DNA of 64,000 bases, taken from positions 4,044,001 through 4,108,000 of the forward strand of contig NZ_CP047029.1 in NCBI RefSeq assembly GCF_009796805.1, written 5' to 3'. The DNA comes from Algibacter sp. L1A34 (lineage in GTDB: Bacteria > Bacteroidota > Bacteroidia > Flavobacteriales > Flavobacteriaceae). The position numbers and the translations under genes are program-made. Every line of letters begins with the position of its first letter. Position 1 is the first letter of the stretch. Under the pieces are notes generated by a model. The model saw nothing but the letters and a program-made list of their open reading frames with translations. It was not told the origin of the DNA and did not search any database. Positions 54,036 to 62,504 of this stretch are shown here, one piece after another.

Positions 54036-56165
54036 TTATCCTCTCTTTGGATTTTCTATGATATTTTTTTGGACAGCCAAATCAAAACTCTCAATAATTG
54101 AATTAGATAATTTAGCTTTTTGTTTCCAATACTTATCACCTACAACACCTGCTTCGGAATAATTAAACGGTATAAAATTTATTTTTTTATAATTTTTTTT
54201 ACTCTTAAAATGAAAATCAGCTTGTAACGGGTTCTTAAATTTTGGATCGATTAAAAAGCTATGCTTATCAAAACCTTTTTTACGCCAATTTCTAAAAGAG
54301 TGCTTATTAAAATCGTATTCATTTCCATTTGTATTCCAATATATATTATAATCTATTTCTGCAATTACATCATCCCAAGCACCTTTTGCAACCATTCCTT
54401 CATTAAACAAAACAATATTATGTGTGAACGTAAACGATTTGTGTTCTTCGGCAATAGTGCATTGCATCTGATATTTTTTAGCAAAAGCCAATATGTTGTT
54501 TTTTACAATATTTTCTTTGCCATAATTTTCTTGAAAACCACCTGTTTTGGTATTATAAACTAAATTATTTCTGAACACTATTCCAGAAGAACCTTCATCT
54601 GCATACATGCCCCAGCCACCGTAAGAATACGAATGTATATGATGAATCAAATTATTTTCGACCACCGTACCTTCTGAAGCTCCCAAAGTATAAATTGCAG
54701 CCATATCACTTAATAAATCCCAACCAATATGATGGATATGATTATAAGCAATTCTATTACGTTTGGCTAAACTAGGCTTATAACCCCAAACCCAACCTAC
54801 GGAAATACCTGTATAATAAAAGTTTCCTATATCGTTATGCATTATATTACTATCAGAACTATGACCAACCCAAACACCAACAGCCGCAGGAAATTCTTGC
54901 CCGCCTGTTTGTATAATATTATTGTTCACAGTAATATGGTGTGTATGCTCCTTTCCTCCTAATGCTTTTTTTGAATTTGAAGCTTTAAAACCTCCCAAAT
55001 AAACACCACCTCCACCAAGATTATGCATATAACTATTTTCTACAATAGAATGACTAACCCCTTTTCCAAACCATAAGGCATGTTGGCCAATTTTTGAAAT
55101 TTCTCCGTTAGAAAATGTAATATTTCTTGCGCCTTCTACATTAATAGCAGCATTTAAAACAGCAGCTGCTTGGTTAGGTTCTGAACCCGTTGCAGGTATT
55201 CTGTAGTGACAATACTCAAAACTCAAACCTTCAAAATGGATATATTCAACATAATTACCTTCAGAAGCATTTCCTTTTACAGCTACTAATTGCTCCAAAA
55301 CGGGCACTATCACCGTTGAATTCTCCGGTGTTTTTCCTGCTTTTGGCATGTAGTATAAAATTCCTTCTTCACTTAAAAACCATTCTCCCGGAGCATCTAA
55401 AGCCGCTTTATAGTTTTCAAAAACAACACGTCTTCCTTTTTTTAATGGATTCCAAGGTTTCATTCCTTTTCCTGAAGTGGTTATAGACAAACTATCTTTA
55501 TTTATAGCATCAATATAGCGCAATGTATAATCCCATTTATGATAGGCCTTGAACCTTACTTGCCCCATGTTTTCCGCTGTAATCCCAGATAAAGACTCGA
55601 ATGCTTCTTTATCAAAAAATAATTTTTGCTCTGCCTTATCGGCGACTTTTCCTTGGCCTTGTTTCCAAATATTTTGCGTTACAGTATCTAATTCTATAAA
55701 CCCCTTATTTGGTGTTCTTGCTAAGGTTGCACGTTTATGATTAACATATAATTGATCGAACCTCCAATTGTAATAAACACTTTCTGGGATTTTCACTTCC
55801 CAAATCCCGTTTGAGTTCACTGTAAAGCCATCTATTATTTTACCTCCACTAAAAATAGGTTTGGCTCCTTTTTCAGCTTTATAAATAACGGGGAATTTTT
55901 CTTTTCCACTATCTTGTGGTCCTAATTCCAAGGGCTCCATCATGCTATAATGTCCGTCTTGAATAATAACCGTATAAGATTGATTTTTTTTTGACGTTTC
56001 TTTGTGATGTCTAATAGCATCACGAGCTTCTATCAAACTAGCAAAAGGCTGATTTTTAGCACCAGAATTTGTATGATTCCCTGTTGGAGATACATAAAAC
56101 TCTACTTGCGCATTAAGTGGTAAGAAACAGATTAAAAATATAATTATGGGGTAAATATTTTTCAT
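54036..56165 (-). CDS. Right-handed beta-helix glycoside hydrolase, GH141-like
   Basis: A 709-residue exported protein (signal peptide ends near LNAQ). The N-terminus (FYVSPTGNHTNSGAKNQPFA, then SLIEARDAIR and GHYSMMEPLELGPQDSG) is the opening of the GH141-like beta-helix group, whose first characterised member is an alpha-L-fucosidase of Bacteroides. A domain with APGEWFLSEEGILYYMP is inserted before the helix proper, where repeated Asn/His turns occur (TVNNNIIQTGG, NIMHNDIG, NRIAYNHIHHIG, VVENNLIHHIHS). It sits 9 bases after the esterase gene in the glycan operon. Fold is secure; family and substrate (fucose, xylan or other) are not. A polysaccharide lyase is the alternative. Confidence 0.75.
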   Translation of the reverse strand: MKNIYPIIIFLICFLPLNAQVEFYVSPTGNHTNSGAKNQPFASLIEARDAIRHHKETSKKNQSYTVIIQDGHYSMMEPLELGPQDSGKEKFPVIYKAEKGAKPIFSGGKIIDGFTVNSNGIWEVKIPESVYYNWRFDQLYVNHKRATLARTPNKGFIELDTVTQNIWKQGQGKVADKAEQKLFFDKEAFESLSGITAENMGQVRFKAYHKWDYTLRYIDAINKDSLSITTSGKGMKPWNPLKKGRRVVFENYKAALDAPGEWFLSEEGILYYMPKAGKTPENSTVIVPVLEQLVAVKGNASEGNYVEYIHFEGLSFEYCHYRIPATGSEPNQAAAVLNAAINVEGARNITFSNGEISKIGQHALWFGKGVSHSIVENSYMHNLGGGGVYLGGFKASNSKKALGGKEHTHHITVNNNIIQTGGQEFPAAVGVWVGHSSDSNIMHNDIGNFYYTGISVGWVWGYKPSLAKRNRIAYNHIHHIGWDLLSDMAAIYTLGASEGTVVENNLIHHIHSYSYGGWGMYADEGSSGIVFRNNLVYNTKTGGFQENYGKENIVKNNILAFAKKYQMQCTIAEEHKSFTFTHNIVLFNEGMVAKGAWDDVIAEIDYNIYWNTNGNEYDFNKHSFRNWRKKGFDKHSFLIDPKFKNPLQADFHFKSKKNYKKINFIPFNYSEAGVVGDKYWKQKAKLSNSIIESFDLAVQKNIIENPKRG

Positions 56166-56174
56166 TTATTCGTT

Positions 56175-58643
56175 TTAGTTCATTTCTAATTGAATATCTC
56201 CTTTTTCAAGACTCCAATCGTTCCCCAAAAACCCAGCGGCTTTAATACCTTTTAAGCCTTCTTTATATGTTGATGGTGTAAAAATCATAACATCTGGAAT
56301 ACCTACTCCAGAAGAAAAATATCTGTTAGGCGTTACCGTTTTAAATCCTTTGATACCCGTACCCGAAACAACACCTACCGCTGCCATTTTGCTATCCGTT
56401 CTTGGATAGGTAAAATACACACCATAGTCAGCTCCTTTAAAACTTTTAGTCCCAACTTTAACCTCATTTCTTTTTATCTGAATAGGGCTATCGGCTAATA
56501 ACAACTTCCAAGCGCCATTGGTGGTTGCATTCCCGTAAATAATTACAGATCGATCTTTATACTTAGATAATTTGAAATCTTTATCCGATACGATATCTAT
56601 CGCACCATTGCCTCTGTAATAAAACGTTTCGGCATCAAAACGTGCTTTATTAAAAGACCACGCGTTTTCTGCTTTACTACCTGTTGTTCCGTAAACAAAC
56701 AGCATATTATTTTTAAAAGCCTCTTTAAAATTGCCGTATCGGTTTGGGTTTTTCTCAAAGGTATTTGTTGGCGTTTCTGTTAAAGTCCACTTGTTGCTCA
56801 CTTTTTCAAACCAAGCTTCTTTTCCTTTTTGAGCAGCTAAATTTTTAAATTCCGTAGAATCAATAATTATGTTTAATGTATCTGAAGCTATAGTATGTTT
56901 TAAATCAACTTTAAACTTTTTTAAATTTTCGGTTTCAATAGATATACTTCTCGTTTTTAAAACCTCGGCTTTTTTAATTTGCTTTTCGCTACGTATATTT
57001 TGAGTGACTTTTACACCAGTAAATTCAAATTGTTTTTCTTGTTGATATAAAGTAATATATCTACTTTCTGAAGACACACCAGGATTTGCTGTTCTAAACT
57101 CAAACGTTTTTACATCGCCATTTTCAGGAATTGTATGCCATTTAAAATAATCGAAAATGGTGCTAAAATCTATTCCGAACCAGTGTTTTTTATCTGGGTA
57201 TTCTAAGTAAGCAAAATCGGGATGGTAATCGCCCAAATAGTTTCTCATAAAACGTGCTTGTTCTACAGGTACTACATCATCGGCATCTCCGTGTTGAATA
57301 TAAATACCTTGTTGTAGGTAGTTTTTAGATAACTCTAAAGTATAACTCGCATGACTTGCTCTTTCAAACATTTTTTCTAAAGCAGAAGGATTTTCTTTTT
57401 TCTCTTTATTCGCATAAGAAAACAAAGAATACCACCCAGAAATAGGAGCAATTGCTGCCCATTTACTAGGAAAAGTAACGCCCACTTGCCAAGTACCATG
57501 ACCGCCCATAGAGTGCCCCGTTAAATACGTGCGTTTAGGATCTGTACCATACATTTTTTCGGCAATAGCCTGTACTTCCATAGCATCCCAACGTCCCCAA
57601 TCTTCCCAATCGAAACCATAATTTCTACGATTTGTAGGTGCAATGACGTGTCCCCAATCTTTAGCTTTGTAAGATGCTGCTTGATTTCTAGCCTCTACAC
57701 TTGCGCCGTGTAAAGAAAGAAACATGGCTGGTTTTTCCTCTGTTTTTAAATCGCCTTCTTTTACAGAAAAATACTGAACACTACCATCAATGTCTGAAAT
57801 AAAAGTTCTTGAATAGAATTGCTCTAGTGTTTTTACTTTGTATAAAACAGAAGATTCATCTATTAATTTATTACCATCAAACAATTTTACTTTTACTCTA
57901 ACCGTATCTTTTACAGTATAATTATCCTGAACCAAATAAGGCACCTTTCTCATAGTTAACGGCGTAATAGAAGGTACTTTTGTTTCCAATATTTGTCCGT
58001 TAGACTCGGTAATTATTTTAAGATTTTTCAGTGGTTTGACTGTCGCATTTAAAACTCTAATTGATCCCGTTTTAGTATCCTTTTCCGTCGTTAAAAAATC
58101 AGGAATCGTCATATCTCTTTTTAAAAGAGCAATAGGTTTAATAACTGGCAATAATTGCATATTCACCTGTCCGCGACCGCCTTTTACTAAAAATGTATTC
58201 TTTCCTTTTTTTAATGCTATAGGATGAAAAGTAAGATGTTTGTTATAAACATCTCCCCCACGTGGAGCACCGTTAACATAAACTTCACTATGACCAGATA
58301 TCTCTAATATTTTAACCTCAGCCGCTGGAGCGTTGTAGGTTACAAATAAATAACCACCTCTTAATTTTCTATCTTTAAAAACTCCTTTATCATCAGCAGT
58401 TACTGCTTCCCATTTTTCAACATCTCCTTTTCGGTTTACACCAACGCTATCATGTTCTACAGGCTCATAATTTTCTTCTGAAATAAAGTTATAAAACACA
58501 GGGTCTGTATAAATAATAGTACGTCGCCCTTCACCTGTAGCTCCAACAATTAATCCTTTTGTTAAAGGAATGGTGTCTTGAGCTAGTACAATAAAACTAT
58601 AAAAGAAGGCTAAAACTGATATAGATAAGCTTTTCAAATTCAT
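56175..58643 (-). CDS. Large secreted alpha/beta-hydrolase (prolyl-oligopeptidase-type esterase)
   Basis: An 822-residue exported protein (signal peptide ending near VLAQD). Residues 30-280 are beta-sandwich-like with a PA14/galactose-binding flavour (VTYNAPAAEVKILEISGH). A serine hydrolase domain follows (about 300-520) with nucleophile Ser378 in YLTGHSMGGHGTW, an Asp in HGDADDVVPVEQ and a His in PDKKHWFG. The last 300 residues form further beta-rich domains. The gene lies between GH92 and beta-helix genes, so removal of acyl groups (for example acetate) from the glycan is more likely than peptide cleavage. No CAZy esterase family was recognised with confidence. Confidence 0.8.
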   Translation of the reverse strand: MNLKSLSISVLAFFYSFIVLAQDTIPLTKGLIVGATGEGRRTIIYTDPVFYNFISEENYEPVEHDSVGVNRKGDVEKWEAVTADDKGVFKDRKLRGGYLFVTYNAPAAEVKILEISGHSEVYVNGAPRGGDVYNKHLTFHPIALKKGKNTFLVKGGRGQVNMQLLPVIKPIALLKRDMTIPDFLTTEKDTKTGSIRVLNATVKPLKNLKIITESNGQILETKVPSITPLTMRKVPYLVQDNYTVKDTVRVKVKLFDGNKLIDESSVLYKVKTLEQFYSRTFISDIDGSVQYFSVKEGDLKTEEKPAMFLSLHGASVEARNQAASYKAKDWGHVIAPTNRRNYGFDWEDWGRWDAMEVQAIAEKMYGTDPKRTYLTGHSMGGHGTWQVGVTFPSKWAAIAPISGWYSLFSYANKEKKENPSALEKMFERASHASYTLELSKNYLQQGIYIQHGDADDVVPVEQARFMRNYLGDYHPDFAYLEYPDKKHWFGIDFSTIFDYFKWHTIPENGDVKTFEFRTANPGVSSESRYITLYQQEKQFEFTGVKVTQNIRSEKQIKKAEVLKTRSISIETENLKKFKVDLKHTIASDTLNIIIDSTEFKNLAAQKGKEAWFEKVSNKWTLTETPTNTFEKNPNRYGNFKEAFKNNMLFVYGTTGSKAENAWSFNKARFDAETFYYRGNGAIDIVSDKDFKLSKYKDRSVIIYGNATTNGAWKLLLADSPIQIKRNEVKVGTKSFKGADYGVYFTYPRTDSKMAAVGVVSGTGIKGFKTVTPNRYFSSGVGIPDVMIFTPSTYKEGLKGIKAAGFLGNDWSLEKGDIQLEMN

Positions 58644-58654
58644 ATAAAATATTC

Positions 58655-60988
58655 TTAATTTAATTTTGGTTCAGGTCCCATTTGCATTTCTAAAACACCT
58701 CCTTGAGTAATCTCTTCGTGCGAAATCCAAAATCTATCCAATGGTTTTCCATTCAATTTCAGAGATTGGATATAAATGTTTTCTTCTGAATTATTATTGG
58801 CAATAATTTTAAAAGTCTTTCCAGTGTAATATTTGCTGTCTAGTTTAATTTCAATATCACTAAAAACAGGACTTGTTATTTGATATTTATTATCTCCTGG
58901 GTTTATAGGATGAATTCCTATTGAAGCCAAGACATACCAAGCAGACATTTGCCCTACATCTTCATTCCCACATAATCCATACGCATCGGTTCCATAAGCA
59001 TTGCTACAAATTTTACGGGTATATTTTTGTGTTAAATACGGTACACCAGCTTCGTTTAACATAAAAGGCACATGGTGTACGGGTTCGTTTGGATGATTGT
59101 AATAGTTGTTCCAAAGGAAATCTTCAGGTGTGTTTTCAAAAAAGGAAACCAATTCATTTTTAAACGCGTCTTCACCACCCATAAGTTCTTTTAATCCATC
59201 AATATCATGTGGTACAAACCAACCTTGTTGGTAGGGATTACTCTCTATGCAACCTTGCCCATGCACTGCTTTTCCTTTCCATTCTAGCCAAGTACCAGAA
59301 CTATCTTTGGCTCTAAACCAGTTTACCTCTTCATTCCAAATATTCTTGTAATTTTTACTTTTCTCAAAATACTTTTCTGCAATATCATTTTTCCCTAAAG
59401 ATTTAGCAAGTGTGGATAAAGCCCAATCTGAATATGCATACTCTAAGGTTTTAGAAATATGCTTATTTGAATAGCCTAACTCACCATTCCCTGTATTATT
59501 GACAGTATTTAACGAATATTGAAATGCTTTTTCTACATCGTAATTACGAATACCTTTTTGGTAAGCATCATTAATAACAGATACCGCAGGATTCCCCAAC
59601 ATAACCCCAGAATACGAGTTTAACATTTCCCAACGTGGTAAATATTCACGTCCGCTTAATTCTGCCATTTGTAATAATGAATTAATTTCATCATTTACTA
59701 AAGATGGATTGATAATGGTTTGTAAAGGAAATTGAGAACGAAAAACATCCCAACCGCTAAAAATAGTTCGGTAAGTAAAATCTTTTGTTTGATGCACTTT
59801 TTTATCTGCACCCATATAATTTCCATTCACATCTGAAAAAGCACGAGGATCAATCAATGTGTGATAAAGCGATGTATAAAAAATAGTTTTTTCTGCATCG
59901 GTACCGCCTTCAACTTTTATATTTTCAATGGCTTTACTCCAACCGTCACGAGCCTCTTGTCTTGTTTTATCAAAATCCCAGTGGTTAATATCGTGTTCTA
60001 AATTTTCTTTAGCACCTGCAACACTTACAAATGAAATTCCACTTTTTAATAAAACTTCCTCTCCTTCTTTAGTATCGAAATTGGTATAAAAACCTAAATG
60101 CTTGCCTTGCATTTCTGTTTTATCCGTATAAATTTTTGCGTTTTTTATTGAATCTTGATAGTTATCTTTTCTTATCCAACGCATTTTTCTTTTTACATCT
60201 GGTAAATCTGCACTCCAAATGCCGTAATCTTTTAAAGGCTTACTAAACTGACAATAAAAATATACAACGTAATCTGCATTACCAGCACCAGCGCCCCAAC
60301 CACCACCTTCTGGCGGACATTTCATCCAACCTTCAATGGTGTTTTCGTTTACAATTCTAATATATTGCTCTGTAGAAGTTCCTCCTACTCTACGTGCTAA
60401 ATCTATCTGTACACGAGAGCTATCGCTTTCAGGGTACGTAAAACGAATAATTCCTGCTCGTGGTGCAGATGTTAATTCGGCTTTAACCTTATAATCATCT
60501 AAAGTTACCGCATAATAACCCGCTTCTGTAGTTTCTGTATCATGAGAAAAACGAGAACGGTACCCGCTTTCTGGATCTTTAGCCACACCTCTATTAGTTT
60601 GTAATTTACCTACCGTTGGTGTAACTAAAAAATTTCCTAAATCGCCAAACCACCCAATACCACTCATGTGTGTAAAACTAAAACCTTCAATCGTGGAGTG
60701 TGCATAAGAATATCCAGGACCATTATCGCCATCTGAAACCGTATCTGGACTTAATTGTACTAAACCAAATGGTGTGGCAGCACCAGGAAATGTTTTTCCA
60801 AAACCATGGGCATCTTTCGACTTCTTTCCATAAGTAATGGCACCTATAATTGGATCTATATAATCTACGGCTTCTTTTCCGTTTTCATCAACATCTTTAC
60901 TTTTTGTTGAAGGTTTGCAAGATGTAGCTATTAGCACACTTAAAGTTAAACAGAAATAAACCGATATTTTCATTTTCTCAATTTTCAT
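58655..60988 (-). CDS. GH92 alpha-mannosidase lipoprotein
   Basis: A 777-residue exo-alpha-mannosidase of the calcium-dependent GH92 family, typically acting on alpha-1,2/1,3/1,4/1,6-linked mannose of N-glycans or yeast mannan. Lipobox ATSC (Cys24). The family start (VDYIDPIIGA, GKTFPGAATPFGLVQLSPDT, GFSFTHMSGIG) and the catalytic-region block CGNEDVGQMSAWYVLASIGI are both clear, as is YRTIFSGWDVFRSQFPL. Length is normal. Second Met at residue 6 is an alternative start. Encoded 23 bases after the sulfatase gene and 11 before the esterase gene. Confidence 0.95.
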   Translation of the reverse strand: MKIEKMKISVYFCLTLSVLIATSCKPSTKSKDVDENGKEAVDYIDPIIGAITYGKKSKDAHGFGKTFPGAATPFGLVQLSPDTVSDGDNGPGYSYAHSTIEGFSFTHMSGIGWFGDLGNFLVTPTVGKLQTNRGVAKDPESGYRSRFSHDTETTEAGYYAVTLDDYKVKAELTSAPRAGIIRFTYPESDSSRVQIDLARRVGGTSTEQYIRIVNENTIEGWMKCPPEGGGWGAGAGNADYVVYFYCQFSKPLKDYGIWSADLPDVKRKMRWIRKDNYQDSIKNAKIYTDKTEMQGKHLGFYTNFDTKEGEEVLLKSGISFVSVAGAKENLEHDINHWDFDKTRQEARDGWSKAIENIKVEGGTDAEKTIFYTSLYHTLIDPRAFSDVNGNYMGADKKVHQTKDFTYRTIFSGWDVFRSQFPLQTIINPSLVNDEINSLLQMAELSGREYLPRWEMLNSYSGVMLGNPAVSVINDAYQKGIRNYDVEKAFQYSLNTVNNTGNGELGYSNKHISKTLEYAYSDWALSTLAKSLGKNDIAEKYFEKSKNYKNIWNEEVNWFRAKDSSGTWLEWKGKAVHGQGCIESNPYQQGWFVPHDIDGLKELMGGEDAFKNELVSFFENTPEDFLWNNYYNHPNEPVHHVPFMLNEAGVPYLTQKYTRKICSNAYGTDAYGLCGNEDVGQMSAWYVLASIGIHPINPGDNKYQITSPVFSDIEIKLDSKYYTGKTFKIIANNNSEENIYIQSLKLNGKPLDRFWISHEEITQGGVLEMQMGPEPKLN

Positions 60989-61011
60989 AGACCCTTTTAT
61001 TCTTTTAATAC

Positions 61012-62499
61012 TTAATGTCCTGATTTCTTAACAGTCTTCCCTTTTTTGTAAATATCTACAGTAACATCATTTTGTTGTAACGCCCCAGAAGTTGTTCTTC
61101 CATTTTCAACAATTTCTTTTAATTGTGCCGTCATTTTTTTAACAAGCTTCGAATGTTTATCATACACATTAATGGTTTCTTCAACATCTTTTTTCATATT
61201 ATACAACTGAATATCCGGATAGTTTTCATCGATAGCTTTATTATCTGTTGGACTACTCCATCCACCAGAACCCGGCGTTAATTCTAATTTCCATTTTTTA
61301 TTACGGAGAGAAAATTTTCCATTTATAGAATGATGTACCACCACATTATAATCCGTTTTTGCTTTTTTATTCTCTAACATGGGTAAAATACTATATGAGT
61401 CTACACCTTCATTTACTCCTAAATCTACTCCTGCAATTTCTGCTGAAGTGGCCATTAAGCTCGTTTGACAAATTAGCTTATCATTTTTAGAATTGGCTTC
61501 AATCTTCCCTGGCCATCTCACTATAAAAGGTATACGGTGTGCTCCTTCCCAAATATCAGATTTATATCCTCTAAAATTCGCACTTGGGTAATGCCCGAAT
61601 TCTTTCTCTAATTTCCCTGCTTTTGCAACAGGAGCAGAACAGCCATTATCACTTGTAAAGAAAACTAATGTATTCTCTGCTATCCCATTTTTTTCTAAAG
61701 CCTCAAGTACACGCCCCACAACATCATCGGTTTCCATAACAAAATCTGCGTAAGCACCCATACCACTTTTACCTTGCCAAGCTTCAGAAGGTACAACCGG
61801 ACTATGTGGAGAATTTAACGCTAAATACATAAAGAAAGGTTCTTCTGTTTTAGATGCCTTTGTTATATAACCTTCTGCATGATCACCCAAAAATTGTAAC
61901 ATTTTTATTGGTGGCATTTTATCGACTACTTTATCATCTTCAATCACTGTTTGCATAACTCTAGAATGGTGAAAACCAATATAAGAATCGAAACCGCGTG
62001 AAACTGGCCCGTTTGGCACCGTTGATCCAATTGCTGGGCCTACAACTTTTTTACCATCGTAAACCTGAACGGGGTTTCCCTCATCATCAATAAATTTAAA
62101 TCCAAGATGCCACTTACCAATAGCTGCTGTTTTATATCCCGCTTTTTTAAGCATTTTTGGAACGGTCATTAAATCTTCTGCTATTAAAGGCTCTAATTCA
62201 TCTCCACTAGCTAAAACACCATGCTGTAACCTTGAACGCCAAGAATAACGCCCGGTTAAAATAGCATATCGCGATGGCGTACAAACTGCTGAAGCCGAAT
62301 GCGCATCGGTAAACGTCATAGATTCTTTTGCAAAAGCATCAATTTTTGGTGTTAAAATCTTTCCTCTTTCTGGATTTAAAACTTGTACATCTCCATAGCC
62401 TAAATCATCACAAATGATGTAAAGTATATTTGGTTTTTGTTGTGCCGATGCATACGCTGTAACCAACACAAATGATACTATTAATTTTAAAGTTCTCAT
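61012..62499 (-). CDS. Sulfatase (family S1, formylglycine type)
   Basis: A 495-residue exported arylsulfatase-type enzyme with a cleavable signal peptide (ends near ASAQ). Metal-binding Asp pair in CDDLGYGDVQV (31-32), formylglycine Cys73 in the CTPSR motif (SAVCTPSRYAILTGRYSWR), then IGKWHLGF, NSPHSP and FFTSDNG. The C-terminal ELTPGSGGWSSPTD and LYNMKKDVEETINV are typical. Probably periplasmic. Between a GH20 and a GH92 gene, it likely desulfates N-acetylhexosamine or mannose units so the exo-enzymes can proceed; position of the sulfate removed is unknown. Confidence 0.95.
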   Translation of the reverse strand: MRTLKLIVSFVLVTAYASAQQKPNILYIICDDLGYGDVQVLNPERGKILTPKIDAFAKESMTFTDAHSASAVCTPSRYAILTGRYSWRSRLQHGVLASGDELEPLIAEDLMTVPKMLKKAGYKTAAIGKWHLGFKFIDDEGNPVQVYDGKKVVGPAIGSTVPNGPVSRGFDSYIGFHHSRVMQTVIEDDKVVDKMPPIKMLQFLGDHAEGYITKASKTEEPFFMYLALNSPHSPVVPSEAWQGKSGMGAYADFVMETDDVVGRVLEALEKNGIAENTLVFFTSDNGCSAPVAKAGKLEKEFGHYPSANFRGYKSDIWEGAHRIPFIVRWPGKIEANSKNDKLICQTSLMATSAEIAGVDLGVNEGVDSYSILPMLENKKAKTDYNVVVHHSINGKFSLRNKKWKLELTPGSGGWSSPTDNKAIDENYPDIQLYNMKKDVEETINVYDKHSKLVKKMTAQLKEIVENGRTTSGALQQNDVTVDIYKKGKTVKKSGH

Positions 62500-62504
62500 T
62501 TTTA

